NCBI RefSeq assembly: GCF_050947875.1
Contig: NC_134572.1
Location: forward strand, 161,035,105 to 161,099,104
DNA: 64,000 nt
Direction: 5' to 3'
Source: Dermacentor variabilis
Lineage: Eukaryota; Arthropoda; Arachnida; Ixodida; Ixodidae
The first letter of the stretch is position 1. Each line of letters starts with the position of its first letter. The notes beneath the pieces were generated by a model. The model saw nothing but the letters and a program-made list of their open reading frames with translations. It searched no databases and was not told the origin of the DNA. Of this stretch, positions 33,616 through 43,122 are shown in pieces. Position numbers and translations under genes: made by a program.

Positions 33616-33834
33616 AAATGGACAGATGGATGGATGGATGGATGGATGGATGGACGGATGGACGGATGGACGGACGGACGGACGGACGTATGTATGTATG
33701 TATGTATGTATGTATGTATGTATGTATGTATGTATGTATGTATGTATGTATGTATGTATGTATGTATGTATGTATGTATGTATGTATGTATGTATGTATG
33801 TATGTATGTATGTATGTATGTATGTATGTATGTT
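33593..33834. repeat. Compound microsatellite GAAT, GGAT, GGAC, GTAT
   Basis: Blocks succeed each other: (GAAT)n about 33597-33616, (GGAT)n about 33622-33660, GGAC/GGAT to about 33687, then (GTAT)n to 33834. The left side is the tail of a plus-strand LINE. The right side, read on the minus strand as (ATAC)n, directly follows the 3' end of a minus-strand LINE. Confidence 0.92.
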
Positions 33835-34133
33835 ATAGACGTCCCCTTCGGAACGAGGCGGTGGGTTGCGCCACCAAGCTCTTGCTATTATACAACCTAG
33901 TGTCCTACCTAGGTTAAACAATGAAAAAAGAAAAAAAAAACACTATGAACTACCACGCCCAAATTTTCTGATCGCCTATTGTGAACTGTGTTTTGTACGT
34001 CTCCGTCTTTTGTAGTTTCCCTAATTTTGTTCCACCAATCCTCCACTCGCCTCTTACTAATGCCTATTACGGACATGTTTGCTTTACCACTGCTCCTGCT
34101 GAACACAAGGACTTCAGGAAGGCCAGTGGTGCC

Positions 34134-35740
34134 TCAGTCGACCGCTGGGTAGACGTCTTCACATTCTAATAAAACATGCTCCGTCGTTTGCCTAGCTTTA
34201 CCGCAGCAAGCACATGCTTCTTCTTCCTTCTTATATCTCGCTTTATAGGTGCGTGTTCTAAGGCATCCCGATCTCGCTTCGAAAAGTAATGAGCTTCCCT
34301 TTGAGTTATCATAAATGGTTTCTTTCCTGATTTCGTATTTTCCTCCTAAGTTGTTACTCATGGCGGGTTTCTTTTCCATTGCCGCCACCCATGAGATTAT
34401 TTCAGCCTCTGTGACTTTCCACTTTACCTTCTTTGTTGCTGTGCTGCCCACCATAAAGGCCGCATACTTGCTGGTAAGCTTCCTATTTCTTTTCCTCCAC
34501 TGTGAATCCATGTTTTTCCTGTGCAGATACATGAACACCCTCCCAGCCCATTTACTTTCTTCCATAGTCCTCAGCCGTTCTTCATACTCAATTTTACTGC
34601 AAGCTTCCCTCACTTCAAAACTAGTCCAGTCCATATCACCCTGCACAGCTTCATTTGTAGTCTTTCCGTGAGCGCCCAACTTGAGGCGACCCACTGACCT
34701 TTGGTTCCCGCCGAGTCCTGATTGTACTTCTGATTTAAAGCACACAACTGCATTTCCAAAAGTAAGTCCTGGAACCATTACACCTTTCCACATACCTCGG
34801 AGGACCTCGTACCTATTGTATCCCCATAGCGTTCTGTGCTTCAGTATGGCTGCGTTTCTCTTCCCCTTTATTGTTATGGTTCTTTCCTGTGTTTCCATAT
34901 ATCTATTGCTATCGTTTATCCATATATCAAGGTATTTATATTCTGTTACCCGAGGTATTTCTTGGCCCTTTATCTCCACTGTCTGTTCACTGTTTTCATT
35001 GAATACCATAACACCTGATTTTCTAACACTAAATTTCAAACCTAAATTGTTGCCTTCCTGTCCACAGATATTAGCCAGACGTTGCGAATCACTTTGCTTG
35101 TTAGCTAGCAACACAATGTCGTCCGCATAAAATAATCCTGGGAGTTGCTGCTTTGCTACTATACCCGCCCGTTTGTATGAGAGATTACACCTGATATTAC
35201 TTCCTTCTAGCGCTCTCTCCATCCTCACCATGTACGTCATAAACAGCAGCGGGTATAAAGGGCACACCTGCCTCAGTCCGTTGTTGATATGAACCTTCTC
35301 CTCGCTCCTCATCTCTACCCATTCAACGCAGACGGTATTTTCTAGGTGAATCTCTCTCAAAAGCTGTAGACAATCGTTACCTAAGCCTTGTCTTTCCAGA
35401 ATATCACACAAAATGTTGCGGACTACGTTGTCGTAGGCTCCTGCAATTTCTAAAAACGCCACATAGAACGGTCTGGCTTCTGCTTTGGATATTTCAATAT
35501 ACTGAATAAGAAGAAACAAGTTATCATCCAAACGCCTACGTATTCTGAAGCCATTTTGAAGCTCTCCCAAAATGCCATTATTCTCTGCCCATGCTTGAAG
35601 CTTTGTATTGATTGCCTGCATTGCTAGCCTGTATATCTCAGACGTAATCGTCAACGGTCTGTACGAGTGAATTCTGTCTTTCTCCCCCTTACCTTTATAA
35701 ATTACATTCATTCTACTTTGTCGCCAACTGTCTGATTCTT
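34134..35740 (-). pseudogene. LINE ORF2, reverse transcriptase and C-terminal region
   Basis: A 525-codon open stretch: YKGKGEKDRIHSYRPLTITS, NGFRIRRRLDDNLFLL, the finger/palm box AFLEIAGAYDNV, GLRQVCPLYPLLF, the catalytic FYADDIVLLA, LGLKFSVRKSGVMVF, and a long C-terminal region ending in CACCGKARQTTEHVLLEC, a CCHC-type motif. Compared with typical LINE RTs, GxRQGCPLSP reads GLRQVCPLYP, so the copy carries substitutions. The frame is shifted relative to the upstream part near 35715-35740. It would copy its RNA at a nicked target. Confidence 0.9.
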
Positions 35741-36994
35741 CTATCGTTTAAAGTTTTTTCCGCTGCTTTCACCAGAGGTTCATCCCTTTTTGGTCTTAGT
35801 TCATTTATCAGCCTAACGGGAACCTCGTCTAACCCTGTGGCTGTGCGCTTAGGAAGGTTCTCTTCCGCTTTCTTCCAGTTTAAATTTGCCAGCACCAGCC
35901 CCTTTGCCACTTGGGTCTCTTTCATACTCTCTTTTCCTTCAAATACAACCTCGTCATTGACTTGGAAAGATTCGGCTGTTACTTTTCGGATGTAATTTAT
36001 TGCCGCTTCTCCTTCTAGTCTGTTTTCATCTTCTTCAAAGATATGTTGTTGTGTTGTTGTTGACTTCCTGCCTAATAATTTTATGTGGTTCCAAAATATT
36101 CCATGTGCGGCCTTCTTTTTCTCACGTATTTCTGACAACCAAAGTTCACTTCCACCTTTTAATTTTGCTTGCACCAGTATTTTAACCACAGACTTTTGCT
36201 CCCGGTATATTTCCCATTTACTGGTTACTTCATGCTGCGGCAACTGCGCTTTCTTTTCCTGCCTGGGCTCTTGAGATGCTTTCTGTCGTTCGGCGATCGC
36301 TTCTCGTATCTCCTTGTTCCACCAGCTTTTCGGTTTCTTTTTTCCTTTCCAACGTATATGTTGTTTCTCTTTTCGTATTTCTGTCGTTATTACACTTAGA
36401 AGCTCACCAAATTCCCACTCTTTACTTGGCCATTTGCCAAGTTCTTCCTCAACTCTAGTGATTATATTTAGTATTTGTTCAGCGTTCAAATTTAGACTAG
36501 CCATTTTGCTTTCCTTGCTCTCTTTCCCAACTACAAATCCCATTTTTAAAATGATGCGTTTATGGTCACTTCCTATGCTGCTATGCCCTTCCTCATCGGT
36601 GACGATTTCTCTCAACTTATCATGAATTCCTTCTCTCATCAAACAGTAATTCCACTAACTCTTTATTCTTCTTTGTGCAATTTTTTCCGGTCCAGAAATA
36701 CGTAACGCACGGCCAAGTATCTTTCCCACTCATTGAACTTGATAGCCATAGATGCTCTTGACATTGTGAATTTACTCTTTTCTAATTGGCTGCCTGATGG
36801 ATGAGTATTGCGACTCCTCCTCCCTTTCTTTCAGGCTTAGTTCTGTTGCACCCTTCCCAGACATAATTCTCAATAACTCGCGGCTCTTCTGAGTCTTTAA
36901 GGTACGTTTCTGTAACCGAATACACCCCTATTTGTTCTCTATGTAACTTCTCCTCAATCTCTGCCCACTTTTCCTTTCTTCTGCCGCCCTGCAT
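35713..36994 (-). pseudogene. LINE ORF2, internally deleted endonuclease and linker
   Basis: The 36782-36994 frame reads GVYSVTETYLKDSEEPRVIE, ending KGGGVAILIHQAAN: the first third of an APE-type endonuclease with its Glu (TET). After a short frameshifted stretch, the frame at 35713-36642 starts with HSSIGSDHKRIILKMGF, the terminal SDH box. The GDFNxH-type centre of the endonuclease is absent, so roughly 100 residues appear deleted. Then comes the linker (KSWWNKEIREAIAERQKA) and the ATGLDEVPVRLI box of RT. Confidence 0.82.
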
Positions 36995-37103
36995 GTTTAT
37001 GGAGCCTATTGCATGGCGAGCTCTTTTTCTTGCTTTCCTCCTGTTCCGTTATCGACGGCGATGCTTTACTGATGCTCCCCTAGGGGACCTTCTTCATTAC
37101 TAT

Positions 37104-38140
37104 CTACTCTGACCTCCTCAGCACCCGCGGACCCCCTAAAAAAGCAACAGCGCGACCACCAAGACGCCAGCCCACTTTTCGTTCCAGCCTGTAATTGAAG
37201 TGGATCCCGTCTCGTTTAAAGCCACCCCAACTTCTCACTTTCCTGTTTACTTCGACAACCTCCAAGCCCTCCTCTCTGCTTCTTTTCCATATTACCTCAT
37301 TAGCAGCCACGACGGCTCTTTGTGCGTGACTGTCACGTACAGGCACCTCCGGCACCGTGCACACCACGATGTGCACCTGAAGGGGATAGCTCGCGCAAGT
37401 CGTCCACGCCCTTCGCCAAGCACTGGGCTAGTCCTGGCCCTTTCCGGTTTAGGACGTTATTTAGCCCACCTGCTACTATGATGATGTTGCGCACGTGGGC
37501 ATTTTCCACGAGCTTTTTTTTGCTCGCTCCATGACAGAACCCAGTGTCCACCCTGGAAATGTCCCTACAGCCAATCTTTTGTCGCCTTTCGCCCTCTCCA
37601 CAATTGTTTTTGAGCGCCCAGCCAGGTTTGAGTCGCCAGCAATAATCCCCTTTTCACTCTTTCCTACCTCGCCCTGCTTCCCTTTGTTCTTTTCCGCGTG
37701 GTTCGGACTCGACAAGGGGCCATTGTTCCCTGGGCTCCTCCTTTTTCCGCGTGGCGGCCGCAAGGTAGGTGCCGCTTTTTCCAGGGGTGGTATTCTGCAA
37801 GAGTTCGCCTAGTGGACTGACCATTTCGGCCTTTCCTGATTGGCTAGGGCCACTCGTCTCCTCCTCGCTCCTACAGCTGCATCCAATAAGCAGCGGCCTA
37901 CATGGACAGTCCACTAGGTGGACTCTTGCAGAATACCACCCCAGCTAACCCTTCATCAACCTGCATGCATACCACGTATTTCGCTGACCCTCCCTCACCT
38001 GTCGCGTCGGGGGTCTGCGTTCCATTGTCCCGCACATTCTCGTTCACAATGGTGGCCCTGTTAAGCTTTTCCTCGGCTGGTTCGTCTCTTTTCAACTACC
38101 TTCCGTGCATCACGCTCACTGTTTAGTTCATTTGTGAGCT
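37104..38140 (-). pseudogene. LINE ORF1 with SGNH/GDSL-like esterase domain
   Basis: Minus-strand frames: a helical N-terminal part (QELTNELNSERDARKVVEK, about 38070-38140), KYVVCMQVDEGLAG, then after a MITE the Lys/Arg-rich NHAEKNKGKQGEVGKSEKG. The esterase blocks follow: IIAGDSN (block I GDS), NIIIVAGGLNNVLN (AGGLND-like block with the second Asn), HIVVCTVPEVP, and FKRDGIHFN (the DxxH block V). The catalytic-type Ser, Asp and His are visible. In the family this domain accompanies RNA-binding ORF1 proteins. Frameshifts occur near 37500 and 37740. Confidence 0.8.
37785..37941. mobile_element. 157-bp MITE with CAG duplication
   Basis: It starts GGGTGGTATTCTGCAAGAGT and ends with the reverse complement of GGGTGGTATTCTGCAAGAGT (37922-37941). 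The TIRs span about 34 bp and include CTAGTGGACT. Flanked by CAG at 37782-37784 and 37942-37944. It interrupts LINE ORF1. I recall this TIR as a common tick MITE; unverified. Confidence 0.82.
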
Positions 38141-38633
38141 CTTGCACCTGTTGGAAGTGGCAAGACCACTTCCAAGCTACCATTTAAAGACTACAAACAC
38201 TCAACGTCCCACCCGGCTGCACGTGTTGGAGCACGTGGTACGAAAGGACTCCCTAACCATCCTGCAAAACAAATGTACACGAAGCACATCCGCGCACCCG
38301 AAATATGAGAGACAAAAAAAGAAAAGAAAAAGAAAACCACGCAATTACTATTTAAAGGCGGAAAATCAGCAAATAAAAAAGCAAATAAAAAAACGACGGC
38401 TTAGTATTTGCTTTTGGTGTCCCTCTAAATGGTCACAAGCCTGGCCCGATCAGACGTGAGGAAGTCTACCAACTGGCCCCATCTGGCAGCACATGTGCAG
38501 GCGGGTACTGGCAGACTGTGGTGTTATTGTAGCTTATCGCTCTTCAATGTGATGTACAGTATGCTCGGTTATGTAATACACCCGCAATGTTACTAAATAA
38601 ATACAAAATTCTACTTAACAGCTTTATTTCGTA
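38141..38633. other. Region upstream of the LINE, no clear gene
   Basis: Possibly LINE 5' UTR to about 38350, including an A-rich run at 38310-38400. It is followed by an AT-rich stretch with AATAAATAC near 38597. Nothing coding is convincing. Confidence 0.35.
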
Positions 38634-38853
38634 CCCTCCGCGGTGGCTTAGCGGCTAGTGTTTTGCTGCTAAGCACGAAGTCGCGGCATGAAATACCGGC
38701 CGTGGAAGCCACGCTTCAGTGAGATCGAACTTGCCTGTCTCGTGCAATGTGGCCGCGTTAAAGATGCCCCGGTGGTTAAATTAATCCACCGTTCTCAACC
38801 AAGGCGTGCCTTATAATGATATTGTGGTTTATGACACGTGAAGCCCCAGAATT
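38634..38853 (+). mobile_element. tRNA-derived SINE, family 2
   Basis: The head begins CCCTCCGCGGTGGCTTAGCG (box A TGGCTTAGCGGC) and the body ends GTGGTTTATGACACGTGAAG. Box B is degenerate (CATGAAATACCGG). Plus orientation. Confidence 0.82.
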
Positions 38854-39104
38854 CAAATAAATTCAGTTTTATTGCGCATATCGACGCGCCTATCACTGTG
38901 TACATGTGAATTCAATTTGAAATTGCAGATACATATATTTTAGGAACAGTCTAGAACGATTGTTGGCTGTAGTGATGCACTAATACATACGTGCAGACAA
39001 ACTACTTCGGCGCCCCCACGAACGCATGACCGCCTACCTAAAAGTTACTAAAGTTGCCTTTCACACGTTTGCCTTTTTCTTTAACGTAATAGAAAATTAG
39101 ACAC

Positions 39105-39375
<271 letters not shown>

Positions 39376-39376
39376 T

Positions 39377-39536
39377 TGTTACGGAGGAAGACGCAGACGA
39401 AAAGCTATGTACAAGTATATTTACAAGAAAATACGCTGCGCTTGGCCAAGAGGCAACAGCCCGCGCTAGCTTCAAATCGTCGTCGTCGTCTTTTCACTGC
39501 TCGGCTCTTCGTCATTGGAAATACTATCCCGTAGCA
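39377..39536 (-). repeat. Gypsy D 3' LTR
   Basis: 160 bp, forward start TGTTACGGAGGAAG and end CCCGTAGCA (minus strand TGCTACGGG...CCGTAACA). It differs from the partner at two bases near 39492-39496. Confidence 0.92.
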
Positions 39537-39571
39537 CTACCCCCGGTGGCAAAAGCGCCGTCCCGGAGCGA

Positions 39572-40650
39572 CTAAAGGCCGGAGTCTGAAGCAGTGTAGT
39601 AGGTCTTTAGCCTACTGACGTGCACGACATCAGTAGATGCCAGAGTAGATGACGAGGTTGAGCTCACAGAAGCAATTTCGTAAGTCACAGGCGTCACCTG
39701 GCGCAGCACGCGGTAGGGCCCTGTGTATCCCGAAAGGAGCTTTCTGGAAAGTCCGACGTGACAAGAGGGCGACCACAGGAGCACGAGTGCACCAGGCGAA
39801 AACTGTACGTCATGGTGCCGGGCGTTGTACTGACGCTGCTGCGTGGTTTGCGAGTCCGTCAGTCGAGCACGGGCAAGCTGGCGTGCATGGTCGGCGAGGG
39901 CGATGGCGTCGCGCGCATACTCAGTTGTTGAGATCGCAGCAGGAGGAAGTACCGTGTCAAGGGGCAAGGTCGGTTCGCGACCGTAGAGTAGATAAAATGG
40001 AGAAAATCCGGCGGTGTCGTGCCGGAAAGAATTATAAGCAAATGTGACGTAAGGAAGGGCAACGTGCCCAGTCGTGGTGGTCCTTCGAAACGTACTTGGA
40101 CAACACGTCGGTAAGAGTACGGTTTAACCGCTCTGTCAGGCCATTGGTTTGAGGATGGTATGAGGTAGTCAGCTTGTGTTGAATAGAGCAGGAACGCACA
40201 ATGTCGGCGATAACTTTCGAGAGGAAGTTACGACCACGGTCAGTAAGCAGCTGTCACGGGGCGCCATGCACTAAGATAATGTGACCGCAAGAGAAAGTCC
40301 GCGACGTCAGTGGCGCAACTGGTAGGGAGAGCTCGCGTGATAGCGTATCGGGTGGCGTAATCAGTTGCGACGGCTACCCATTTGTTCCCAGAGGATGACG
40401 TGGGAAAGGGACCGAGGAGGTCTAATCCAACACGAAATAACGGTTCGGCAGGGACGGTGATCGGCTGTAAATAACCGGAAGGTAGCACCTGAGGTGTTTT
40501 CCGACGCTGGCAGGGATCACAGGCAGCAACATAGCGTCGGAGGGAGCGAGCGAGACCAGGTCAATAGAAGCGGCGGTGGACGCAATCGTACGTGCGGGCT
40601 ACCCCAAGATGTCCTGCAGTGGGTGCATCATGCATCTCAAAGAGCACAGT
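39572..40650 (-). pseudogene. Gypsy D integrase
   Basis: After a stop at 40651-40653 the frame continues: zinc-binding residues around HDAPTAGHLG and CDPCQRRK, then the core Asp in GLDLLGPFP (about 40410). A frameshift and stop near 40240-40290 move the second Asp (LTDRGRNF) and the Glu (NGLTERLNRT) to other frames. The C-terminal part at 39572-39967 has FSPGALVLLWSP, GPYRVLRQVTPVTYEI and DVVHVSRLKTYY. The catalytic residues survive but cannot be made as one protein. Confidence 0.87.
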
Positions 40651-42435
40651 CTATCGTAGATGATTTGGCACGACAAGAAGAAGATCAGGGCCATCAGGGA
40701 GGAAGTTCCTTCGGTACAGAATGCCGCCCTGGAGGACATATCGGCGAACGGATGCGTCGGTAGGTGTAGAGCGCAGACGCTCGATGAGTACTCGCAGCGA
40801 TAGGTCTCGGTACTGCTCATCGGCGATGTTAGCGAAGGCAGACACAGAGAAAATGCCGTTGGCGATACTACTGTCGGCGTGGTCAGGCTCGTCTACCGGG
40901 TAGCGAGACAGGCAGTCAGCGTCCTTGTGTAGTCGGCCAGATTTATAGGTGACAGAGAAAGAATATTCTTGAAGGCGTAAGGCCCAGCGACGAAGTCTTC
41001 CTGTAGGGTCTTTCAATGAGCATAACCAGCAAAGCGCGTGATGGTCTGTGACAACGGAAAAGCGTTGGCCATATAAGTATGGGCGGAACTTCGCAACCGC
41101 CCAAACTAGGGCCAAACACTCACGCTCAGTGATGGAATAGTTGAGCTCCGCGGACGAGAGGAGCCTGCTGGCGTAAGCGATAACACGGTCGTGGCCACGC
41201 TGGCGTTGTGCCAGTACTGCGCCAATTCCGTGACCGCTGGCATCAGTACGGACTTCGGTAGGCGCAGAAGGATCGAAATGCGACAGAACGGGAGGCGTTG
41301 TGAGAAGGTCGATTAGAAGCGAGAATGCAGAGGCCTCGTTATCACCCCAATGGAAAGGGGCGTCTTTTTTCAAAAGCTCGGTTAGTGGTCGTGCTATGGC
41401 CGCGAAATTTTTCACGAAACGGCGGAAGCACGAGCAAAGGCCGATGAAGCTGCGCACATCCTTGACACACTTTCGAACAGGGAAGTGCGTAACAGCATGG
41501 ATCTTGGCTGGGTCCGGTTGCACTCCGTTCGCGTCAACGAGATGTCCAAGGACGGTAATCTGGCGACGGCCGAATTGGCACTTCAATGCGTTGAGTTGCA
41601 GACCGGCTCGCCGAAAAACGTCTAGGACTGCTGAGAGGCGCGCGAGATGCGTAGCGAATGTTGGGGAGAATACTACAACGTCGTCCAAGTAGCACAGGCA
41701 CGTGGACCATTTGATACCGTGAGGAAGGGAGTCCATCATGCGTTCAAAAGTGGTAGGAGCGTTACATAGACCGAACGGCATCACTTTGAATTGATAAAGA
41801 CCGTCGGGTGTTACAAAAGCAGTCTTCTCGCGGTCAAGATCGTTCACGGCAATCTGCCAGTAGCCGGAGCGAAGGTCAATAGAGGAGAAATAGCGAGCAC
41901 CGTGGAAGCAGTCAAGGGCGTCATGAATGCGAGGTAGGGGATACACGTCCTTCTGGGTAATCTTGTTAAGGGGCTGATAATCCACGCAAAAGCGCCATGA
42001 GCCATCCTTCTTTTTTACCAGCACAACAGGTGACGCCCATGGACTACATGACGGTTCAATGATGTTCTTGGCAAGCATTTTGCGAACTTCGGTGTGAATA
42101 ACTTGACGCTCAGCTGGTGATACTCGATACGGGCGGCGATGAATAGGAGGGGCATCGACGGTATTAATTCGATGTTTGACAGCTGTTGCTTGGGCCAAAG
42201 GACGATCGTTCAAGTAAAAAATATCTTGGTAGGAAATCAACACGCGGTAGAGCGCACGAGCGTGCTCGGAGGGCATGTCGGGTGCAATCATTTTCTGTAA
42301 GTTGGCGATGGTACAAGTTGCCGACTGCGACGGTAGAGGAGGATCGGCTGAATGGTCGTCTACTGAAATCGATGCTACAGAGTGATCCTCGAATGAGCAA
42401 AGTTGGGCCAGAGACATCCCGCGTGGCAGCACTTC
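40651..42435 (-). CDS. pol: Gypsy D pol, reverse transcriptase and RNase H
   Basis: An uninterrupted frame of about 595 codons from the insertion edge (WEVLPRGMSLAQ) to a stop at 40651-40653. RT blocks: IIEPSCSPWASPVVLVKKKD, FCVDYQPLNKITQKDVYPLP, SSIDLRSGYWQIAV, KTAFVTPDGLYQF, MPFGLCNAPTTFERMMD, catalytic CYLDDVVVFS. RNase H: TEVRTDASGHGIGAVL, ITERECLALVW, VVTDHHALCWL, HKDADCLSRYP. The integrase-entry region GGILYRRNF follows. All expected acidic residues are visible. It is cut off from its gag and protease by the 4-kb insertion, so it is probably not expressed as a polyprotein. Confidence 0.9.
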   Translation of the reverse strand, partial: EVLPRGMSLAQLCSFEDHSVASISVDDHSADPPLPSQSATCTIANLQKMIAPDMPSEHARALYRVLISYQDIFYLNDRPLAQATAVKHRINTVDAPPIHRRPYRVSPAERQVIHTEVRKMLAKNIIEPSCSPWASPVVLVKKKDGSWRFCVDYQPLNKITQKDVYPLPRIHDALDCFHGARYFSSIDLRSGYWQIAVNDLDREKTAFVTPDGLYQFKVMPFGLCNAPTTFERMMDSLPHGIKWSTCLCYLDDVVVFSPTFATHLARLSAVLDVFRRAGLQLNALKCQFGRRQITVLGHLVDANGVQPDPAKIHAVTHFPVRKCVKDVRSFIGLCSCFRRFVKNFAAIARPLTELLKKDAPFHWGDNEASAFSLLIDLLTTPPVLSHFDPSAPTEVRTDASGHGIGAVLAQRQRGHDRVIAYASRLLSSAELNYSITERECLALVWAVAKFRPYLYGQRFSVVTDHHALCWLCSLKDPTGRLRRWALRLQEYSFSVTYKSGRLHKDADCLSRYPVDEPDHADSSIANGIFSVSAFANIADEQYRDLSLRVLIERLRSTPTDASVRRYVLQGGILYRRNFLPDGPDLLLVVPNHLR

Positions 42436-42536
42436 CCAGGTAGCACACAAAGTCTTGAAAACTTCGTATTAAGGGATTCAACGTCTGAAACGGATTTTTG
42501 ACCAAAATCGACGCATCAAAGACGTTCCAAACAAGA

Positions 42537-42618
42537 TAGCTTAAAAACGAGGGGTGAATACGTTTTGATAATGTTGGAAGCCAGGTAGCTTAAAAACGAG
42601 GGGTGAACACGTTTTGAA
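42537..42618. repeat. Subterminal direct repeats in the 4-kb TIR element
   Basis: TAGCTTAAAAACGAGGGGTG occurs at about 42537 and again at about 42587, each followed by AA(T/C)ACGTTTTGA. Such subterminal copies are often transposase-binding sites; here that is inference. Confidence 0.7.
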
Positions 42619-42785
42619 AACGACTCAAGGCGCCACGGCCACGCCACGGCGCGTCAGCCTCTTTAGCGGCTTCTACAATATTCAACAACCCATCAACGCG
42701 ATCCAACCTTGCGCAAGCTGGCGATACCGTCGCCAAATCATGTGACCAAGGTGGCCACGTGATTCGTGATGCCGGGCAGCCGGGC

Positions 42786-43122
42786 GAGCCGGGTATAGTC
42801 GCGTCGTCATGGCGTCGTCGCGTCACCGCACTCGCATTGCGCTGTGATGTGTTTGCGGCTGTTCTGAATGTGCTGCCGCTGCCCTTTGTCATGTAAGTGT
42901 TGGAGTGCTTTGCTGTCAAGAAAACGACATTCTGTGATTAGTTTGGGTTGTGCGATCTGTTTGAGCCGGGCATAATAGCGTTATCGCACTTGCATCGCGC
43001 TGTGGTATGATAGCGGCTGTTCTGAATGTGCTGCCGCTGCCCTTTGTCATTGAAGTGTTGCAGGGTTTTGCCGTCAAGAAAACGACGTTCTGTGGTTAGT
43101 CTGGTCTGTGCGATCTGTCTGT
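42786..43122. repeat. Tandem duplication, units of about 177 and 160 bp
   Basis: Both units start GAGCCGGG(T/C)ATA and share GCGGCTGTTCTGAATGTGCT and GTCAAGAAAACGAC(A/G)TTCTG. Diverged by substitutions and a small deletion. Lies inside the 4-kb TIR element. Confidence 0.85.

Larger units (their letters stand above)
33836..38140 (-). mobile_element. Near-complete LINE with esterase-type ORF1
   Basis: A minus-strand non-LTR retrotransposon. The 5' portion holds ORF1 (about 38140-37104), then an endonuclease remnant (36994-36640), linker and RT (36640-34134), and a 3' UTR to about 33836 followed by an (ATAC)n tail. A short MITE interrupts ORF1. The 5' end is not defined; the sequence to about 38350 may be its 5' UTR. 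Clade not assigned; an SGNH esterase in ORF1 is known from CR1 and some other LINEs. Confidence 0.85.

Noticed and set aside
33526..33921. Open frames with CMYV or HTYI repeats
   Set aside because: Translations of the GTAT/GGAT compound microsatellite.
40651..42450. A host polymerase gene
   Set aside because: The long open frame is the RT-RNase H of a gypsy element lying between matching LTRs; its first codons come from the TIR of the inserted element.
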